Positions 1 to 11,707 of a stretch of 64,000 bases of DNA are shown here, in pieces (positions within the stretch are counted from its first letter, which is position 1; each line of letters opens with the position of its first letter). The translations under genes and the position numbers were made by a program. The notes under the pieces were generated by a model that did not search any database, was not told where the DNA came from, and was given only the letters and a program-made list of their open reading frames with translations. The stretch is from the NCBI GenBank assembly GCA_039707465.1, contig CM077648.1:75389119-75453118 (forward strand). The letters run 5' to 3'. This DNA is from Rhabdophis nuchalis. Taxonomy: Eukaryota; Chordata; Lepidosauria; Squamata; Natricidae.

Positions 1-905
1 TTACTGTTAGCTTGTTTGTCTGAGTTCCTTGATTAGAACATTGTTTATTTCTAGATTGTTGGTCTAGTCTTAGTGTTAATCTCTGCTCATCTGAGTGTTG
101 ATTGCTAGTAAAGAGGTGCTTTGGTCTTTTTATTTCCTTTTTGACTTTTTGATTGTCTCTTTTGAATGGTATGTTGATGTTTATCTCTAGGTGCTTGTTG
201 ATGACCTGTTTGTCTCTTCTGCTAGGCTTTCAGGAATTTTCTAGAGTTTTTGAATTTGGCTTGGTGTAGGATGCTCACAGTTTCCCAGTTGAAACAATGG
301 TTAAGTCTGCCATGTGTTGTGAAATTAAGGAGTTTTCATCATGTCTTCTGACTGCTAATGGAATTCAGAGATGTGTCCTGCTAGTCTTCTGTATATTTTC
401 CCTACATAGTGGCTATTACTGTCCTTATACTACGTTGACCACATAACGTGTTGTAGATTACTCCTATTTTCTTCTTCTGGGGCTGGTGGGTCTTTGGGTT
501 TACCTAGAATATTTTGGAATACTTGGTTGGTTGTGTGCTTCAGTGATGCCATGTGGTTTCTGAGACATTTTTTTGTTGTATGGCAATGTTTTCCTTTTCA
601 TACCTTGTGCTTGTCATGTTATGTGAGTACTCATTTTGTTGGAAAATGTAGAGGTTGGTCTGGATTATTTTTCTGATGTTCAGGGTTGCTGCAGTATGTT
701 TGTGCAAGTCTAAATAGTGTTCCTACACAGCTTGTGTTGTGGGAAGTTGCGTTGTTACCTTGGTAGTGGAGGACCTGGTTGGTGTGGGTAGTTTTATGAT
801 AGACTTGTGTTACTAATTTGTCTTACTTCCTGTATTGATCCATTCAGGAATACCTAGGTGTGTTGTTGTTTTCTTCTTCCCTTATGCATTTAATTCCTTT
901 GAAGA
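1..905 (-). mobile_element. Penelope-like element remnant (GIY-YIG end)
   Basis: Read on the minus strand, the segment at about 290-470 encodes, with frameshifts, GVIYN followed by LAVRRHDENSLISQHMAD and then a Trp-Glu-type stretch before a KFLEA-like run. This is the layout of the C-terminal GIY-YIG endonuclease of Penelope-like retroelements. The part at 470-905 fits the end of the reverse-transcriptase domain (KPKDPPAPEE-like linker) but has many stops. The element probably continues to the left of the window or was truncated. The family assignment comes from the motif order; the subgroup differs from the second copy at 18.2-18.8 kb. Confidence 0.55.
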
Positions 906-3900
906 TGTTGATAGTTTCATGTGTGCTCTCTAGTGAGTCCCTTCCCTAGAGGGACTTCCAGAATCCTCTAGCCTCTGCCTTAAGGAAATTAGTTGATAGA
1001 ATGCAAAGGAAAGACATCTATGAGCTGACTTAATAACTTAATGTCACCCAATGAATAAATAGGTATGAAAAAAAAGTAATGATTAAATTGGCTAAGTTTG
1101 TATGACACATACACTAAAAATTAGCCAACCATGTTTTACTCTTGTGTATTGTGGGAATTCAGCCCGTGTGATAAGTATGTAATTGAATGCATTATGAGCA
1201 TTGGATTGCTTTTTTCAATCTTGGTGTTTTCCAAACACAGTCAGTAATGGCTCTGCATGCTGTGAAATTCTGAGAATTAGTCTACACATATGAAGAGCAA
1301 AAGTTGGGGAGCTATGAAATAACCATGGTAAATTATCTTTTGGTATGTGTATCATGCAACATTGCTATTAATGAACAAACTGTTCCAGCCCTATTCTCAC
1401 ATTCCCCCGATGGCTGAAGGAGTTAACTTAAGTGAAGCTTGTAGATTGAAAAAGAAGTACGTAATTGAGCAGGAACCAGTGCAATAATTATTCTGTAACC
1501 ACACTGATTTCTTTGAACATTTCAGGAGTCACTTCCCACTTTTTGTTTAGGAATATAAAATTAAAGAGGTTTCTGATCTCTCTTCAAGGAAGGCAAGAGA
1601 CCTCTGGTTTTTCCCCCTCTTACAACTGATTTGGGGTTCTAAAGTAGGCAATAATTAAAAATATGGCCTCAAAATCAGTATCACTTGTTTTCTATATAGA
1701 GATGATTTTTCAGCCTCTGCACAAACTTAGATTCCATAGATTCTCAGGGACTAAATGACTCTTTTCCCATAATCTTTCTGAAAGAAATTGGTTCTTTTAA
1801 CACTTCTCTTCAAATATTTTCTGCAGATGATGGAAGTAAATATGGCAACAACTTGCTTTCATTATAAATGCATTTAAAGTTTGTTTAAATATTTTAATTT
1901 GTTTTTGTTTTATTTTATTTAAACAACCTATTTGTAAGGTAATTTACAAAATACTAGATTAAAAAATCTAGCATCTAGTAATCAAAATCCTGTAATCTAG
2001 CATTTGGTAAATTACATACATATATCTTATGTGTTATATACAATAATTACAATCTCACTATTTAAACTACAAATATAAAAAGGCCAGCAGCTGCTATTTT
2101 CCCCATTTATATGCAGCACAATTGAGTCAAATTTTGATAGCAGTAAAATATCTGCAGAAGGTTTTTCTTCTTTCGTTTTCCTTACAAAAAAAATCAGCTG
2201 TCATATTTATCCCTCCGGAATGAATATTTGAGGGATGAGAACATTGGCTACTCACAGCAAAGGGCATTTCATAATGATTTAAAAGTTTATCTAGTTCTTT
2301 TCTAACACAATTTTAATGCCAGTGAAGGTACCTTGACTTGCCCCCAGAAATAAATAGATGATGACCAGTTCAATTATTAATCAGTAGATATATCTATAAA
2401 GTTTATGAGCTTTTGAACCAGTACTTTTCCAAATGCTAATATTTGACTTTGAGGTACAATCTAAAAAAACTGTGTTGTAATGTTAAGAATTTTTTTGAAG
2501 CTTTAAAACCTAATCAAATATGACATGCTCACCTCATGCTGTAGAGAAGTATATGTGATTTAAAGTGCCAGGAAAAAAAAATCAAAATTTGAAATCATAT
2601 GAGGATTAGATTTGGAAATCTGCATTTTAGTCCCATTGCAAATAATTATTTAAGCATTAGAAGCAGGACATTTTTCAGTGGTGGCCCCTGAATACTTAAC
2701 TATACCATATTAAGATTGTGCCTAATTTTGAATAAAATGTGAAACCATTTCTCTTTTCATGCCTGCCCCCTGGTTTTTAAAGATTGCCTAATTGCACTTT
2801 ATGCAGTTTCTAACATGAAATCCAATTCTAATCTCTACAAATATTATTAACAGAAGTAAAATATTTTTAAAAACTCTATGGACTCCCCGCCAACCTATTA
2901 TACAGAGCACTCATTTCTTTTCACTATATGTGTTAATCTGCTGTTAGCCAGGTCTCAGGAGTCTTTAAAACAAAACAAAGCAGATTAACATCAATGTTTT
3001 GAGAATTCTGTTGGACAGATCAGAACTGAACATTCTGAACACTGGAAATATTAACTAGGTGCTTTGATCTTTTTTGTTCATTATTCAGACAAACATATCT
3101 ACCAAGATTTGCTGTGTTAAAAATCAATTTTATCAGAAGTACAGAATCCTGTAAAGGGAAAAATTAAGTAGGAGATGCCTAGATCAATACTCATTCCACA
3201 TAAAATTGCACAGAGAAATTCAAAGAAATTATGGTACATCCAGGTATAGTACAGTAGTGTTGTTTATAGTTCTAAAATATCTGGAGAACGTCATGTTGGG
3301 AAAGGCACTGTCTGTGCCCAATCATATTTTCCTATGCAATTCAGTATAGTTGTATTTTTAAAATAACTTTGAACAGAATTTCTGAGATTTTGCATCAACC
3401 GTGAGACTTTATGAAACTTCATGTTGGCCACAAGTTCATGAAAAATGTAGTAAAAGCCATTTTAATGTCTTTCAGAGATGATAAGAGCTATAGGAGTTAT
3501 GAATAAAAACAACCAGAGAGAAGAACACAAGGAGGCAGGTAGAAAAAAAATCCACCGAAAGATTAATTTCTTTTTTTTTTAAGAAAAGTTTTTTTTAGTT
3601 AAACGAAAAACACAAAAAAGAATCATCCTTCATTACATCCTGTAGAAAGCGTGTCGATTGGTTGCAAATAACTCTAGTGCGTTTCTTCCACAATTGTTAC
3701 TCATAAATCATATTAAATTATACACTTTAAATAAAAAATTCTTTGTATATCTTAGTATCAATATACCAAAATTCTCCTTTGACCACAATTATTTAAACAT
3801 GCTTTTTCCTCAAATAGTTCTCACTTATAGACATAACCACATGGATGCATTCATTAACTATTTCAAAAGACCTCCAATAACATTGCATCTTAAAAACATG

Positions 3901-4118
3901 TTCTAAATAAAAGTCAATTAATAATATTTCTAACCCCCCCTTTTAAAAATATTATTAAACAATATCCATTAACATTTCCTTAATCGTTGACTAAAAATCC
4001 TTTACTATTTATATCCAACCTCATTCCACTTTAAATTGCATTGCACCTATAATGAATTCTAAATAAAATTTTGTTAATAAGTTTTTATAGGTCTTTTTCC
4101 AAAATCAAAGTTTACAGT
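906..4118. other. AT-rich intron DNA, no gene seen
   Basis: No supported coding region. The stretch contains a 22-bp imperfect inverted repeat at 1939-2015 (listed separately). From about 3540 to 4110 there are A/T homopolymer runs followed by a C-rich AT sequence that could be the reversed 3' end of a LINE, because a poly-T tract on the + strand at 3570-3596 would be a poly-A tail on the minus strand. This last point is weak. Confidence 0.5.
1939..2015. repeat. Imperfect inverted repeat, 22-bp arms
   Basis: The arms 1939-1960 and 1994-2015 are reverse complements with two mismatches (GTAATTTAC at the outer ends, CTAGATT / AATCTAG inside). An inner palindrome around the repeated ATCTAG further fills the loop. 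It could be a decayed short DNA transposon. No target duplication was identified. Confidence 0.6.
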
Positions 4119-4119
4119 T

Positions 4120-4427
4120 TCACACCCTGTTAGGGCCTCAATTAAGGGAGAAGACATACTGTTTCCTTTTCTGCCTTTCGGCTCATCACCAGAGACCATC
4201 TAGACAGAAAGCCATGAGTTCCTTTGTGTGATTTATTTTTAAATATATGTGTTAGTTTTATGAGCTGATCAATAAATCAATCAATCGAGCTTTTTAGCTC
4301 TCATCAGCTAAAAAAATTCACACAACGGAACTCTTGGCTTTCTGTCTAGATGGTCTTTGGTGATGAGCCGAAAGGCAGAAAAGGAAACAGTATGTCTCCT
4401 TCCTTAATTGGGGCCCTAACAGGGTGT
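4120..4427. repeat. 300-bp inverted repeat with SINE-tail-like loop
   Basis: The left arm (about 4120-4230, starting CACACCCTGTTAGGGCC) and the right arm (about 4314-4427, ending CCCTAACAGGGTGT) are reverse complements over about 105 bp with few mismatches, including the blocks GATGAGCCGAAAGGCAG and TCTGTCTAGATGGTCT. The loop carries the reverse complement of GATGAGAGCTAAAAAGCTCG, a block that is also found in the 3' part of the tRNA-type SINE at 4478-4602. So the structure is probably two copies of one repeat in opposite orientation, one nested in or beside the other. Confidence 0.75.
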
Positions 4428-4477
4428 TGTGGAACAATTATAGATACTAATCCTCCTGTCTCAGCTGATGCAATGGG

Positions 4478-4602
4478 AGAGCCTGGCTGGCTGAATGGCT
4501 AAAGGCTCTTGCCTGATATGCAATACAGCCCCGGTTCGAATCCCAGTAAGGGTATGGCTAGCTGATGAGAGCTAAAAAGCTCGAAATAGATCTATACATG
4601 AA
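4478..4602 (+). mobile_element. tRNA-derived SINE
   Basis: The head has a box-A-like TGGCTGAATGGCTAAAGG and a clear box B, GGTTCGAATCCC, about 45 bases later, which is the internal RNA polymerase III promoter of a tRNA-derived SINE. The 3' part has GATGAGAGCTAAAAAGCTCG and ends near GATCTATACATG. No intact tRNA fold is expected from a SINE head and no tRNA gene is called. Confidence 0.65.
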
Positions 4603-5614
4603 GAAAAGTATGGTAGTTTTTATGTAGGAATTCAAGGTCATCAAGATAGAAACATTGAGAATTGCTGCAGTTTTTGGTGCAGTCTAATGTATCAACCATA
4701 TTTTCAGAATTGCATCGTTGGAAAGTTCTCTCAAAATATGATAAATATAAACAAAGAGAAGTCTTGAATAGAGAAGAATAGCAATTACTACCACAGTTGT
4801 CAAAAGTTTGGTGATCAAAATTAGATGGAATGCAAGAGCTTTTTTTGTCAATTACATGATTAAAATGCTATTAAACAACAAGAAGTTTGTAGTCATTCTA
4901 TTATTCACAATTAATACGTAAAGACCTAGAGATCTGGTGTCTGTCCACTTGCATTACAGAGCACACCCCATCTTGGTTCAGACTGATGAACCCTCCTCAA
5001 ATTGGATTAGACCAGTCACTTTTGTTTATAGTTGCTGTTTTTGATGAATATCCACTTAGCATTACATACCTTGCTTTTTCTTGAATGCTGTTCACACTTT
5101 CTGGGCATTGTTGACCCCCCCGTCCCCAACAATTGCTATTAGACTTTAAAGTAGAATATATTTTAGACACAGAAGGTACAGATTGGAATACTTAATTCAT
5201 TGGAAAGTTAGTTCTGCCCAGAGACGTCTTGGGAAATTGTTGATTGTGTTCATGCACTCAAGCTGTTCCATCAGTTCCATCTTTGATATACTAATAAACC
5301 AACCCTCCGCAACTGTCAGGCGCATACAGAATCCTCTGATCTGATGTGGAGGATATGACTTTGACATAAAATACCCTTCCAGTATTTGTATGTGAGTGTT
5401 CTCCCCCCTTTCCACTAGCCTGTACTATCAGAAGTGAACTTTGCTCAGAGGGGGAAAGACATCTGGCTTAGTCCCTTCCTGAGATGGGGATCTTTTACCT
5501 TATTTGAAGTGCTGGTTCTTTCCTAGTCCTTCCTCTTTTTGTTTTGGACTTAATTTAGGCAAATAGTCAGACTTCTCATTCTGAAAAGAGAGGGAGTCAA
5601 GAGTTAGGCCAGAT
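4603..5614. other. Intron DNA, no gene seen
   Basis: No supported coding region or repeat was recognised in this kilobase. Confidence 0.4.
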
Positions 5615-5622
5615 CCATAGAG

Positions 5623-5744
5623 CAGGGGACTCCAACCTTTGCAACTTTAAGTCTGAAGGACTTCAGCTCCCAGACTTCTCCAGCCAGCAAATTCTGGGAG
5701 CTGAAGTCCTTCAGACTTAAAGTTGCAAAGGTTGGAGACCCCTG
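5623..5744. mobile_element. hAT-type hairpin MITE (CAGGGG family), copy 1
   Basis: The element begins CAGGGGACTCCAACC and ends GGTTGGAGACCCCTG and is almost a complete palindrome of 122 bp (inner arms with CTGAAGGACTTCAGCTCCCA). It is flanked by 8-bp target duplications, CCATAGAG and CCTTAGAG (one mismatch). The size, CAG/CTG ends and 8-bp duplication are those of non-autonomous hAT transposons. Confidence 0.85.
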
Positions 5745-6107
5745 CCTTAGAGCATGCTTAGGGGTCCACAACTCCTGATCTGTGGGCTGGCACTGTTCCA
5801 CAGCATAGCAGTAATCAGTCTGCGTAAACAAGCGAAGCCTTATCCACGGGCTGCAGCCAGCATGCAAAACCTCTTCCAGTCTGCAGAAAAATCTTCATCC
5901 ATGGAACTAGTCCCTGGTACCAAAAAGATTGGGAGGGCCACTGGCTTAGAGAAATTAATTTTATTGCTTGTCTAGATCCTTGCCCAATTTGATATGTAAT
6001 GTCTAGCTGACAAGTTATTAGAGATGCCTAGTTGACATTATAAAATGCATCTCTAAAGGACCTCTCCTGGCAAATAGTCCCCTTCTTAGGAAGACTGCCC
6101 TGGATCT

Positions 6108-6335
6108 GAAGCTGGAGTCAGTTTGACCTAGTGGTTAAGGCACCAGGCTAGAAAGCAAAAGACCATGAATTCCAGTCTTGCCTTAGTCATGAAAGCCAGC
6201 TGGATGATTTTGGGCTGGTCACACACTCAGCCCAACAAAGGATTGTTGTTTGGAAAATAAGAGGATAAAAATGTGTTGGATATGTTTGCTGCCTTGAATT
6301 ATTTGTGGGATATAAATAAATAATGAAATGAAATG
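6108..6335 (+). mobile_element. tRNA-derived SINE (CCAGCTGG type)
   Basis: The head contains TAGTGGTTAAGGCACC (box A) and GAATTCCAGTC (box B), followed by GAAAGCCAGCTGGATGA and a tail GGGATATAAATAAATAATG. A diverged copy of the same SINE lies on the other strand at 61395-61592. Confidence 0.65.
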
Positions 6336-6350
6336 AATGAATCTCTAGGA

Positions 6351-6958
6351 CAGTGAGGATGAACCTTTTTTGGCTCACGTGCCAAAAGGGGGGAGCGCAG
6401 GGGGGTTGTGTGTGGGTGTGCCACACCTATAATGCTATGCGCGACCAAGCGTGTGGGCGCATGTCCAGTGCTCCCCCCCCATTTTTGGCGTGCTTTTTTC
6501 GCCCTCCCCAGGCTCCAGAGACTTTATAAGAGCATGAGGAGGGTGAAAACAACCTTCCCTGTCCCCTCGGAGGCCCTCTGGAGGCTTCAGGAGCTTCTCT
6601 GAAGCTTCCGGAGTGCGAAAAACCACCCCTATGGGTAAACTGGAAGTTCAGGAATAGACTTCCAGTTTGCTCGTAGGGCTGGTTTTAGCCTTCCGGAGCC
6701 TTCAGGGGCTGGTTTGCTCGAAGTGTCATTTTTTGCCCTCTGGAGCCTTCAGAGAATCCTCCTGGGGGCACCTGAACGCTCTGGAGGGCTAAAACCAGCC
6801 CTTCGAGCCAACTGGAAGTCCCTTCCTGAACTGGTTTTTCGTGCTCCGGAGGTTTCAGGGAAGCTCCTGAAGCCTCCGGTGGGCGAAAAATGGCCTCAAA
6901 AAAAGGTTGAAGTCAGCTGATAAGGCAAGCCTCGTGTGCCATAGGTTCGCCATCACGG
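6351..6958. mobile_element. hAT non-autonomous element (GGCGAACC family), copy 1
   Basis: The ends are CAGTGAGGATGAACC and GGTTCGCCATCACGG, flanked by CTCTAGGA and CTCTAAGA (8 bp, one mismatch). The 608-bp interior is GC-rich and contains several forward and reversed modules of the type GGAGGCTTCAGGAGCTTC. The other copies are at 28987-29436 and 25675-26094. It encodes no transposase. Confidence 0.8.
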
Positions 6959-7424
6959 CTCTAAGAAATGAATAGTTATAGTTCACCAGCATTGATTAAA
7001 ATCACTCAGTAGTGGCTGCTCATCTTCTGGCAGTGTAGAGGAAGGATTTTGATGTATTTCTAAAGTGTTAAAACTCTTCCTTGACCTGATTATTACTATT
7101 TGTGTGGAGAATGAAAGAATAGTGGTAAGATTTTTCTTGACTTTTCAATGGTTTTTGATACCATTGCCAACAGTATCCTCCTAGATTGCCTGAGAGCAGA
7201 CTGGATAAAAATTGAAAAGTTTTTTAAAAATAAAGTTATGTAGTAGGAGGCTGTCTATTCTGCAATATTTACATTTTTGGAAAACCCATTCAATGAATCG
7301 AAGCTCTGCAATCTGAGATAACATGCACTGCATTGATGCATTCACACAATTTCATAGTTACCATGAGATAAATCATAAAACAAAGTTCAAGAATATTCCT
7401 TTATCCCATTGTGTTGTAAATCTT

Positions 7425-7857
7425 TTATTTATTTTATTTTATTTTATTATATTTATGCCCCACCCTTCTCCAAGCGGACCCAGGGCGGCGCACAGGAGTA
7501 TTAAAATACATACAAAAACATATAAAATTTTAAAAAACTTATTCCAATAAAATCCTGCGCTAAAAACCGAATTAAAAATCCCCAAATTTAAAACTATCTA
7601 AAAGTCAGTAATGGAGGTTACGCTAGGCCGGCTAGATGGAACAGATGTGTCTTCAGACACTTGCGGAAGAGGCGGAGGTCGGAGATGGTGCGAAGTTCAG
7701 GGGGTAAGTCGTTCCAAAGGGCTGGTCCCGTCACAGAGAAGGCTCTTCCCCTGGGTGTTGCCAGTCGGCATTGTCCAGCCGACGGCACCCTGAGGAGGCC
7801 CTCTCTGTGGGAGCGTATCGGTCTGAGGGATGTATGGGGCAGGAGGCGGTCTCGCAT
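7425..7857 (-). mobile_element. L2-like LINE, 3' end
   Basis: On the minus strand an open segment (about 7857-7618) encodes the C-terminus of an L2-like reverse transcriptase, with [12 protein letters not shown] near the end. The 3' UTR follows with the typical CGCCCTGGGTCC and a TATAAAT/(AAAAT)n tail. It is truncated at its 5' side. Confidence 0.85.
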
Positions 7858-7978
7858 CTATGTACACTATGATTGTTTGAAGAGAAATGCATCTCTACCA
7901 CCAGGTTCTAAGTGTAAGGAGGAAGGGCAAGCAGTAAAAATGAAACTGAAACCTTCTAAGCAGCTTATAAGTATAATA

Positions 7979-8193
7979 TTAAAGAGCACCTGTCATTTTA
8001 GATCCATCATGGCAGTGCCTGTTAGCGGGCATCTACTCATCTCCTGCCTGCCACCTTGTTGCGTCACTGCCGCATCTTGTTGTGTCACTGCCGCATCACC
8101 AGCCGTCCCATTAAAGTGAATGGAACTGTCGGTGAGTCAACATTGTGTCATTGGAAGAGCCATTGCGGGACAGAGATGACAGTTGCTCTTTAA
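7979..8193. mobile_element. TTAA-flanked short TIR element (piggyBac-like MITE?)
   Basis: TTAA at 7979-7982 and at 8190-8193 flank a 207-bp segment. Its ends are AGAGCACCTGTCAT and, on the other side as reverse complement, AGAGCAACTGTCAT, i.e. 13 of 14 positions. The interior has a 21-bp direct duplication around CACTGCCGCAT. A TTAA duplication is characteristic of piggyBac-type transposition; the terminal bases do not match the best-known piggyBac ends, so the superfamily is uncertain. Confidence 0.5.
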
Positions 8194-8206
8194 AAATTGT
8201 GATTTA

Positions 8207-8290
8207 AATTGAGTTGATTTAAATCAAGTCTTTTTTACTAGTTTTAAATCATGATTTAAATTGACTTGATTTAAATCAAAATCACCCTGC
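8207..8290. repeat. Repeated TTTAAATC palindromes
   Basis: Six or more copies of the palindromic core ATTTAAAT occur within about 85 bp, two of them as TTGATTTAAATCAA. It resembles an old interspersed repeat with subterminal palindromes. No ends were established. Confidence 0.45.
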
Positions 8291-9050
8291 CTGAGAGATT
8301 TTGAAATTTATGTATTTGTTTATTTATATGTCACTTATTCCCATGGTTTTAAAAATAGAATGACTTTACTATGGTTTTGTTCCTATCTCTCAGATTTCAG
8401 GTGGCATCAAGATAATTACTCTTCGGAATGGAAGATAATAGAAATCTGGAGTTGGGTACTTTGTATACTTGAGGCACCCAATCTATTTTATATACCTTTT
8501 TCAGGAAATAATGCAAGCTGAATGCAAGTTAGTATTGGCTTGTAGAAGGTCAACAAATTGAAAATGAATCTACACAATATGGATATCTTATTGTGAGTGT
8601 CTATAATTCTAAAGAGGTGGAAAATTTGCTAGTCTTGAATGGGACAACATTTTTCATTTATGGGTTCATGACTTGTTAGTGCTTTTAGACTTAAATCTAT
8701 CATTCGTTGTTAGATTGAGGAAAGTAGCAGAATCTACTTCATATCTTTTATAAAATGTTGTTGGTTATTTTACAAGATAATCAGTGTAAAACTTTGATGG
8801 ACATGTTAGTAAACTCCAAATTTGTATTGAGATTATCTTTGTGTCTAATTTGAAAACTTCCATCATTCAAAACATGGCATCCATGTTGGTCCAAGGTAGA
8901 ATATGTTACACCTGGTCTTATAACATTGCACTGCACAATGCAAATTTCTGGATGAAATGCAAATTTCTGATCATTAGTATTGATCAGAGAATGTCATCTT
9001 CTGAATGAATTTTCAGAATGTCATCTTCTGAATGAACATCCACTTTTACT
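8291..9050. other. AT-rich intron DNA, no gene seen
   Basis: No coding region. A 21-bp direct duplication (AGAATGTCATCTTCTGAATGA) is present at about 8988-9035. Confidence 0.4.
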
Positions 9051-10600
9051 TTTTCCCCATTAAAGTTTCTTTTTATTTTTTCATGTTCATATCATATAAT
9101 CACATGTATACTAATACATAACCAACATCATATTGTATTATTAAATGTTTACATCAATTCATCATACCAACAACTCCCCAAAACCAATTATTGACTGTTC
9201 TGCGCTCCATACACCACTATACTTTATTCATCACTTCTTACTCCCTCTTTCCTCCCCCTCCCTACCTCCTTTCTTCCCTCTGTCGTCCTTCTCTTCTCTA
9301 CTTCCTCTTCCTCTCCCCTTCTCCTCTCTCCCCTTTCCACTCCTCCTTTCTCTCCTCCTCTTCCACCCCCTTGCCCTCTCCTATCTCTCTCTTCTTCCCT
9401 TCCCTTTCTCCTCTACTTCACACTCTTCATCTCATTTACTTGGTGTATTTCAGCTTCTGAGCGAGCTCCGTTTATGTTGATGGTATTTATAATTCCTTTT
9501 CAACATACATATTTAATTTTTCTCCTCCTTTTTAGTAAAAAAACCCCAATATAACAAAAAAGTATACATATATAGTCATTGTGCTTTTAACGCCCTTCCC
9601 CCAACTTAATTTTGGCCAAGATGTAGACCTGGTTACAATTCCTCGCTATTCTCATCATTATCTTTAGATAATTACAAATCCTACATGCCCCCAATTTGTG
9701 ATTCTGTCTTTTTATCTCAATAGTTTTCCATTGTAGGTATATTTCATGTTTCCTCTCCATTTTTCCATACCTTGGATTGGATTACCCTTAATTGTCTGTA
9801 GATGGCAATCATCGCTGTTCAATGTTTGTTACACTTCCCTTAATCTATTATATTAAATAACAAGTGGTAAACATATTTTGACCCATGCTTCTATTGTCAT
9901 ATTCAATCAGTTTGCAACTCAATTTAATTATCATGTTAAAAAGTTGGATCACAAACCTGCTTTACCACCTCCCCATATCAGTTCCATATTTATCCATATT
10001 CCATATATAAATACCTTTATTTAGCTATTTTTTCATTATCATATTCAACCAGTTAGCAACTCTATTTTATTGTCATAGTTTAGGAATAAAGCACTTATCT
10101 TAACTTTATATTTTCCCATATAATAGTTTCTAAATATCTGATTTTTTTTCCTAGTAAGTCTTTTGTCCCACTTCTCTGTTCCTGACTTCTCCCTTTTCTT
10201 TATTTTGACACATTTACTCTCTTCAGTTTTCCCCAGGTCAAAAGAATATTTTATACTTCTCTTTGTTGGGGTATAATCTCCTATTTCAATTTTCCTTATG
10301 CCACTAACAACCTCCAAAACCACTTTTCTCTGCTTTTTATTTCCTTTTGTTGGGACACGTCCCCTTTTCACAATTTTTCCTATACCACTGCCAGGACCAA
10401 TGGAGTTTTTTGACAGCTTTTTATTTCCCTCTGTTTCTACTCCTTTATTGTCTTGCCCCCCCTCCGTTAAATTTTTCTTTAGATATCTGCTTCTCTGGAT
10501 TCAGAATTCTATTTAGGCTTGATTTTACTGATTTTACTGATTTATGCATTAAAATTAAGAGCTTTTGTGGAGATTCAGATGCTGGTGGCCGCAGTGATGA
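9051..10600 (-). mobile_element. Probable LINE 3'UTR-like block, minus strand
   Basis: Read on the minus strand the block is A/G-rich with no long conserved frame and ends in an A-rich tail at about 9060-9085. It includes a strong polypyrimidine tract on the + strand (9236-9440). The purine-rich transcript sense, the A-rich end and the lack of RT motifs suggest the 3' UTR of an L1-type LINE. A 108-codon Lys-rich frame at 10371-10045 matches nothing I recognise and is probably not a gene. The family call is tentative. Confidence 0.3.
9236..9440 (+). repeat. Polypyrimidine tract
   Basis: About 200 bases are nearly all C and T. It is a low-complexity tract that could adopt triplex DNA; open frames crossing it are composition artefacts. 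Confidence 0.8.
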
Positions 10601-11604
10601 TAATCTGTGATTGAAAATTCTTTGTGGTTATTTTAATTTTGACTTTAAAGTTCTTTTTATTGTATAGTACTGAGAAACGGTGGAGATGGATCCTGTTTAA
10701 TAATGATGATTATAATAAATAAAAACCAGAATGATTTTTTAATCTGCTTAGAGTGCATAAAGTATAGGTGTGCATAAAATGAAAGATAAGCATTATTTCA
10801 AATCTGAAACAAGCAATTATGTTTCATAAATTCTGCTAAATAGCTTCAAATTAGTCACCCTTTAGTAGAAGCAAAATCCACAATGCTTTGATTGTTCTGC
10901 TTTTAGCTTTGGGGATGCTGGAGTGATTATATGAAACAACTAGGCTAAGACTGGTGTATGTCACCTTCTCCATCCCTTCTTTTTTCTCCTCGCTCTTGCA
11001 CTGGCTTGTCTCACACCTATTTTCCTAGCATCCTTCTTTCCTTCCTCCCCTTTCTGCCTTCTTTCAACTTCCCTTATTTCTTAGCATAATGTAATCCATC
11101 AACCTATTCACCCCCAATCTTCCCATTGCCTTCCCTTGCTTCAGTTTCAGGTGCTACTCCTGATATACTGGCCTGCATACCTGCTTCGTATCAGATGATT
11201 TCTGCAGTAAAAAAAACCAGGCTTCTATCCCATCATCTCCACTGCCTTGTTTATCCCATCAATCCCAGCTTTTCCTTCCTCCCACTAATACACCCTTCTT
11301 CCCAATTTCTGCCTGGAACAACTGCATTTAAGTCTGAATCTACAACAAAACAATTCTAAACAGTTTGAACATCTGAAACATGCTCCATTCAGATGCAGAC
11401 TGTCAAAAACCAACTGTTCTATGCACAAACTGGTTTGAATACCCTTAAAATGAAATGTTTTAATTTTTTTAAATGTTCTGAACTTTTAAAAAATAATAAA
11501 ACCTATTTTTAGGCTATTCGGTACATCTATGAAATATTTGGATTCATAGGAGCCCAGGAGCTTTGTGTCTAATAAAGGCACCCTCCCTGTGCCTATTGGC
11601 TGCG
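10601..11604. other. Intron DNA, no gene seen
   Basis: No coding region or clear repeat was recognised; there is a C/T-rich stretch from about 10965 to 11120. Confidence 0.4.
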
Positions 11605-11612
11605 TCTAAAAG

Positions 11613-11707
11613 CAGTGTTTCTCAACCTTGGCAACTTGCATGCTGGGCAGATAATTCTGGAAGCTGAAGTCCAAACACCTTCCAGTTGCCAAGGATGAGA
11701 AATGCTG
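11613..11707. mobile_element. Short hAT hairpin MITE, older copy
   Basis: The ends are CAGTGTTTCTCAACCTTGG and CCAAGGATGAGAAATGCTG, with flanking 8-mers TCTAAAAG and TCTTAAAG (one mismatch). The arms pair imperfectly, so this copy looks older than the CAGGGG family. Confidence 0.7.

Noticed and set aside
4495..4560. tRNA gene
   Set aside because: A and B boxes are present, but the stems do not fold convincingly and the sequence continues into a SINE body.
7661..8119. 152-codon frame on the plus strand
   Set aside because: It runs antisense to the L2 3' end and then through a TTAA-flanked element; no family similarity was recognised.
9145..9480. 111-codon Leu/Ser/Pro-rich frame
   Set aside because: It is produced by a polypyrimidine tract and overlaps another frame of the same kind.
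10045..10371. 108-codon Lys-rich minus-strand frame as a gene
   Set aside because: No motif was recognised and it lies within a purine-rich block that looks like LINE 3' UTR.
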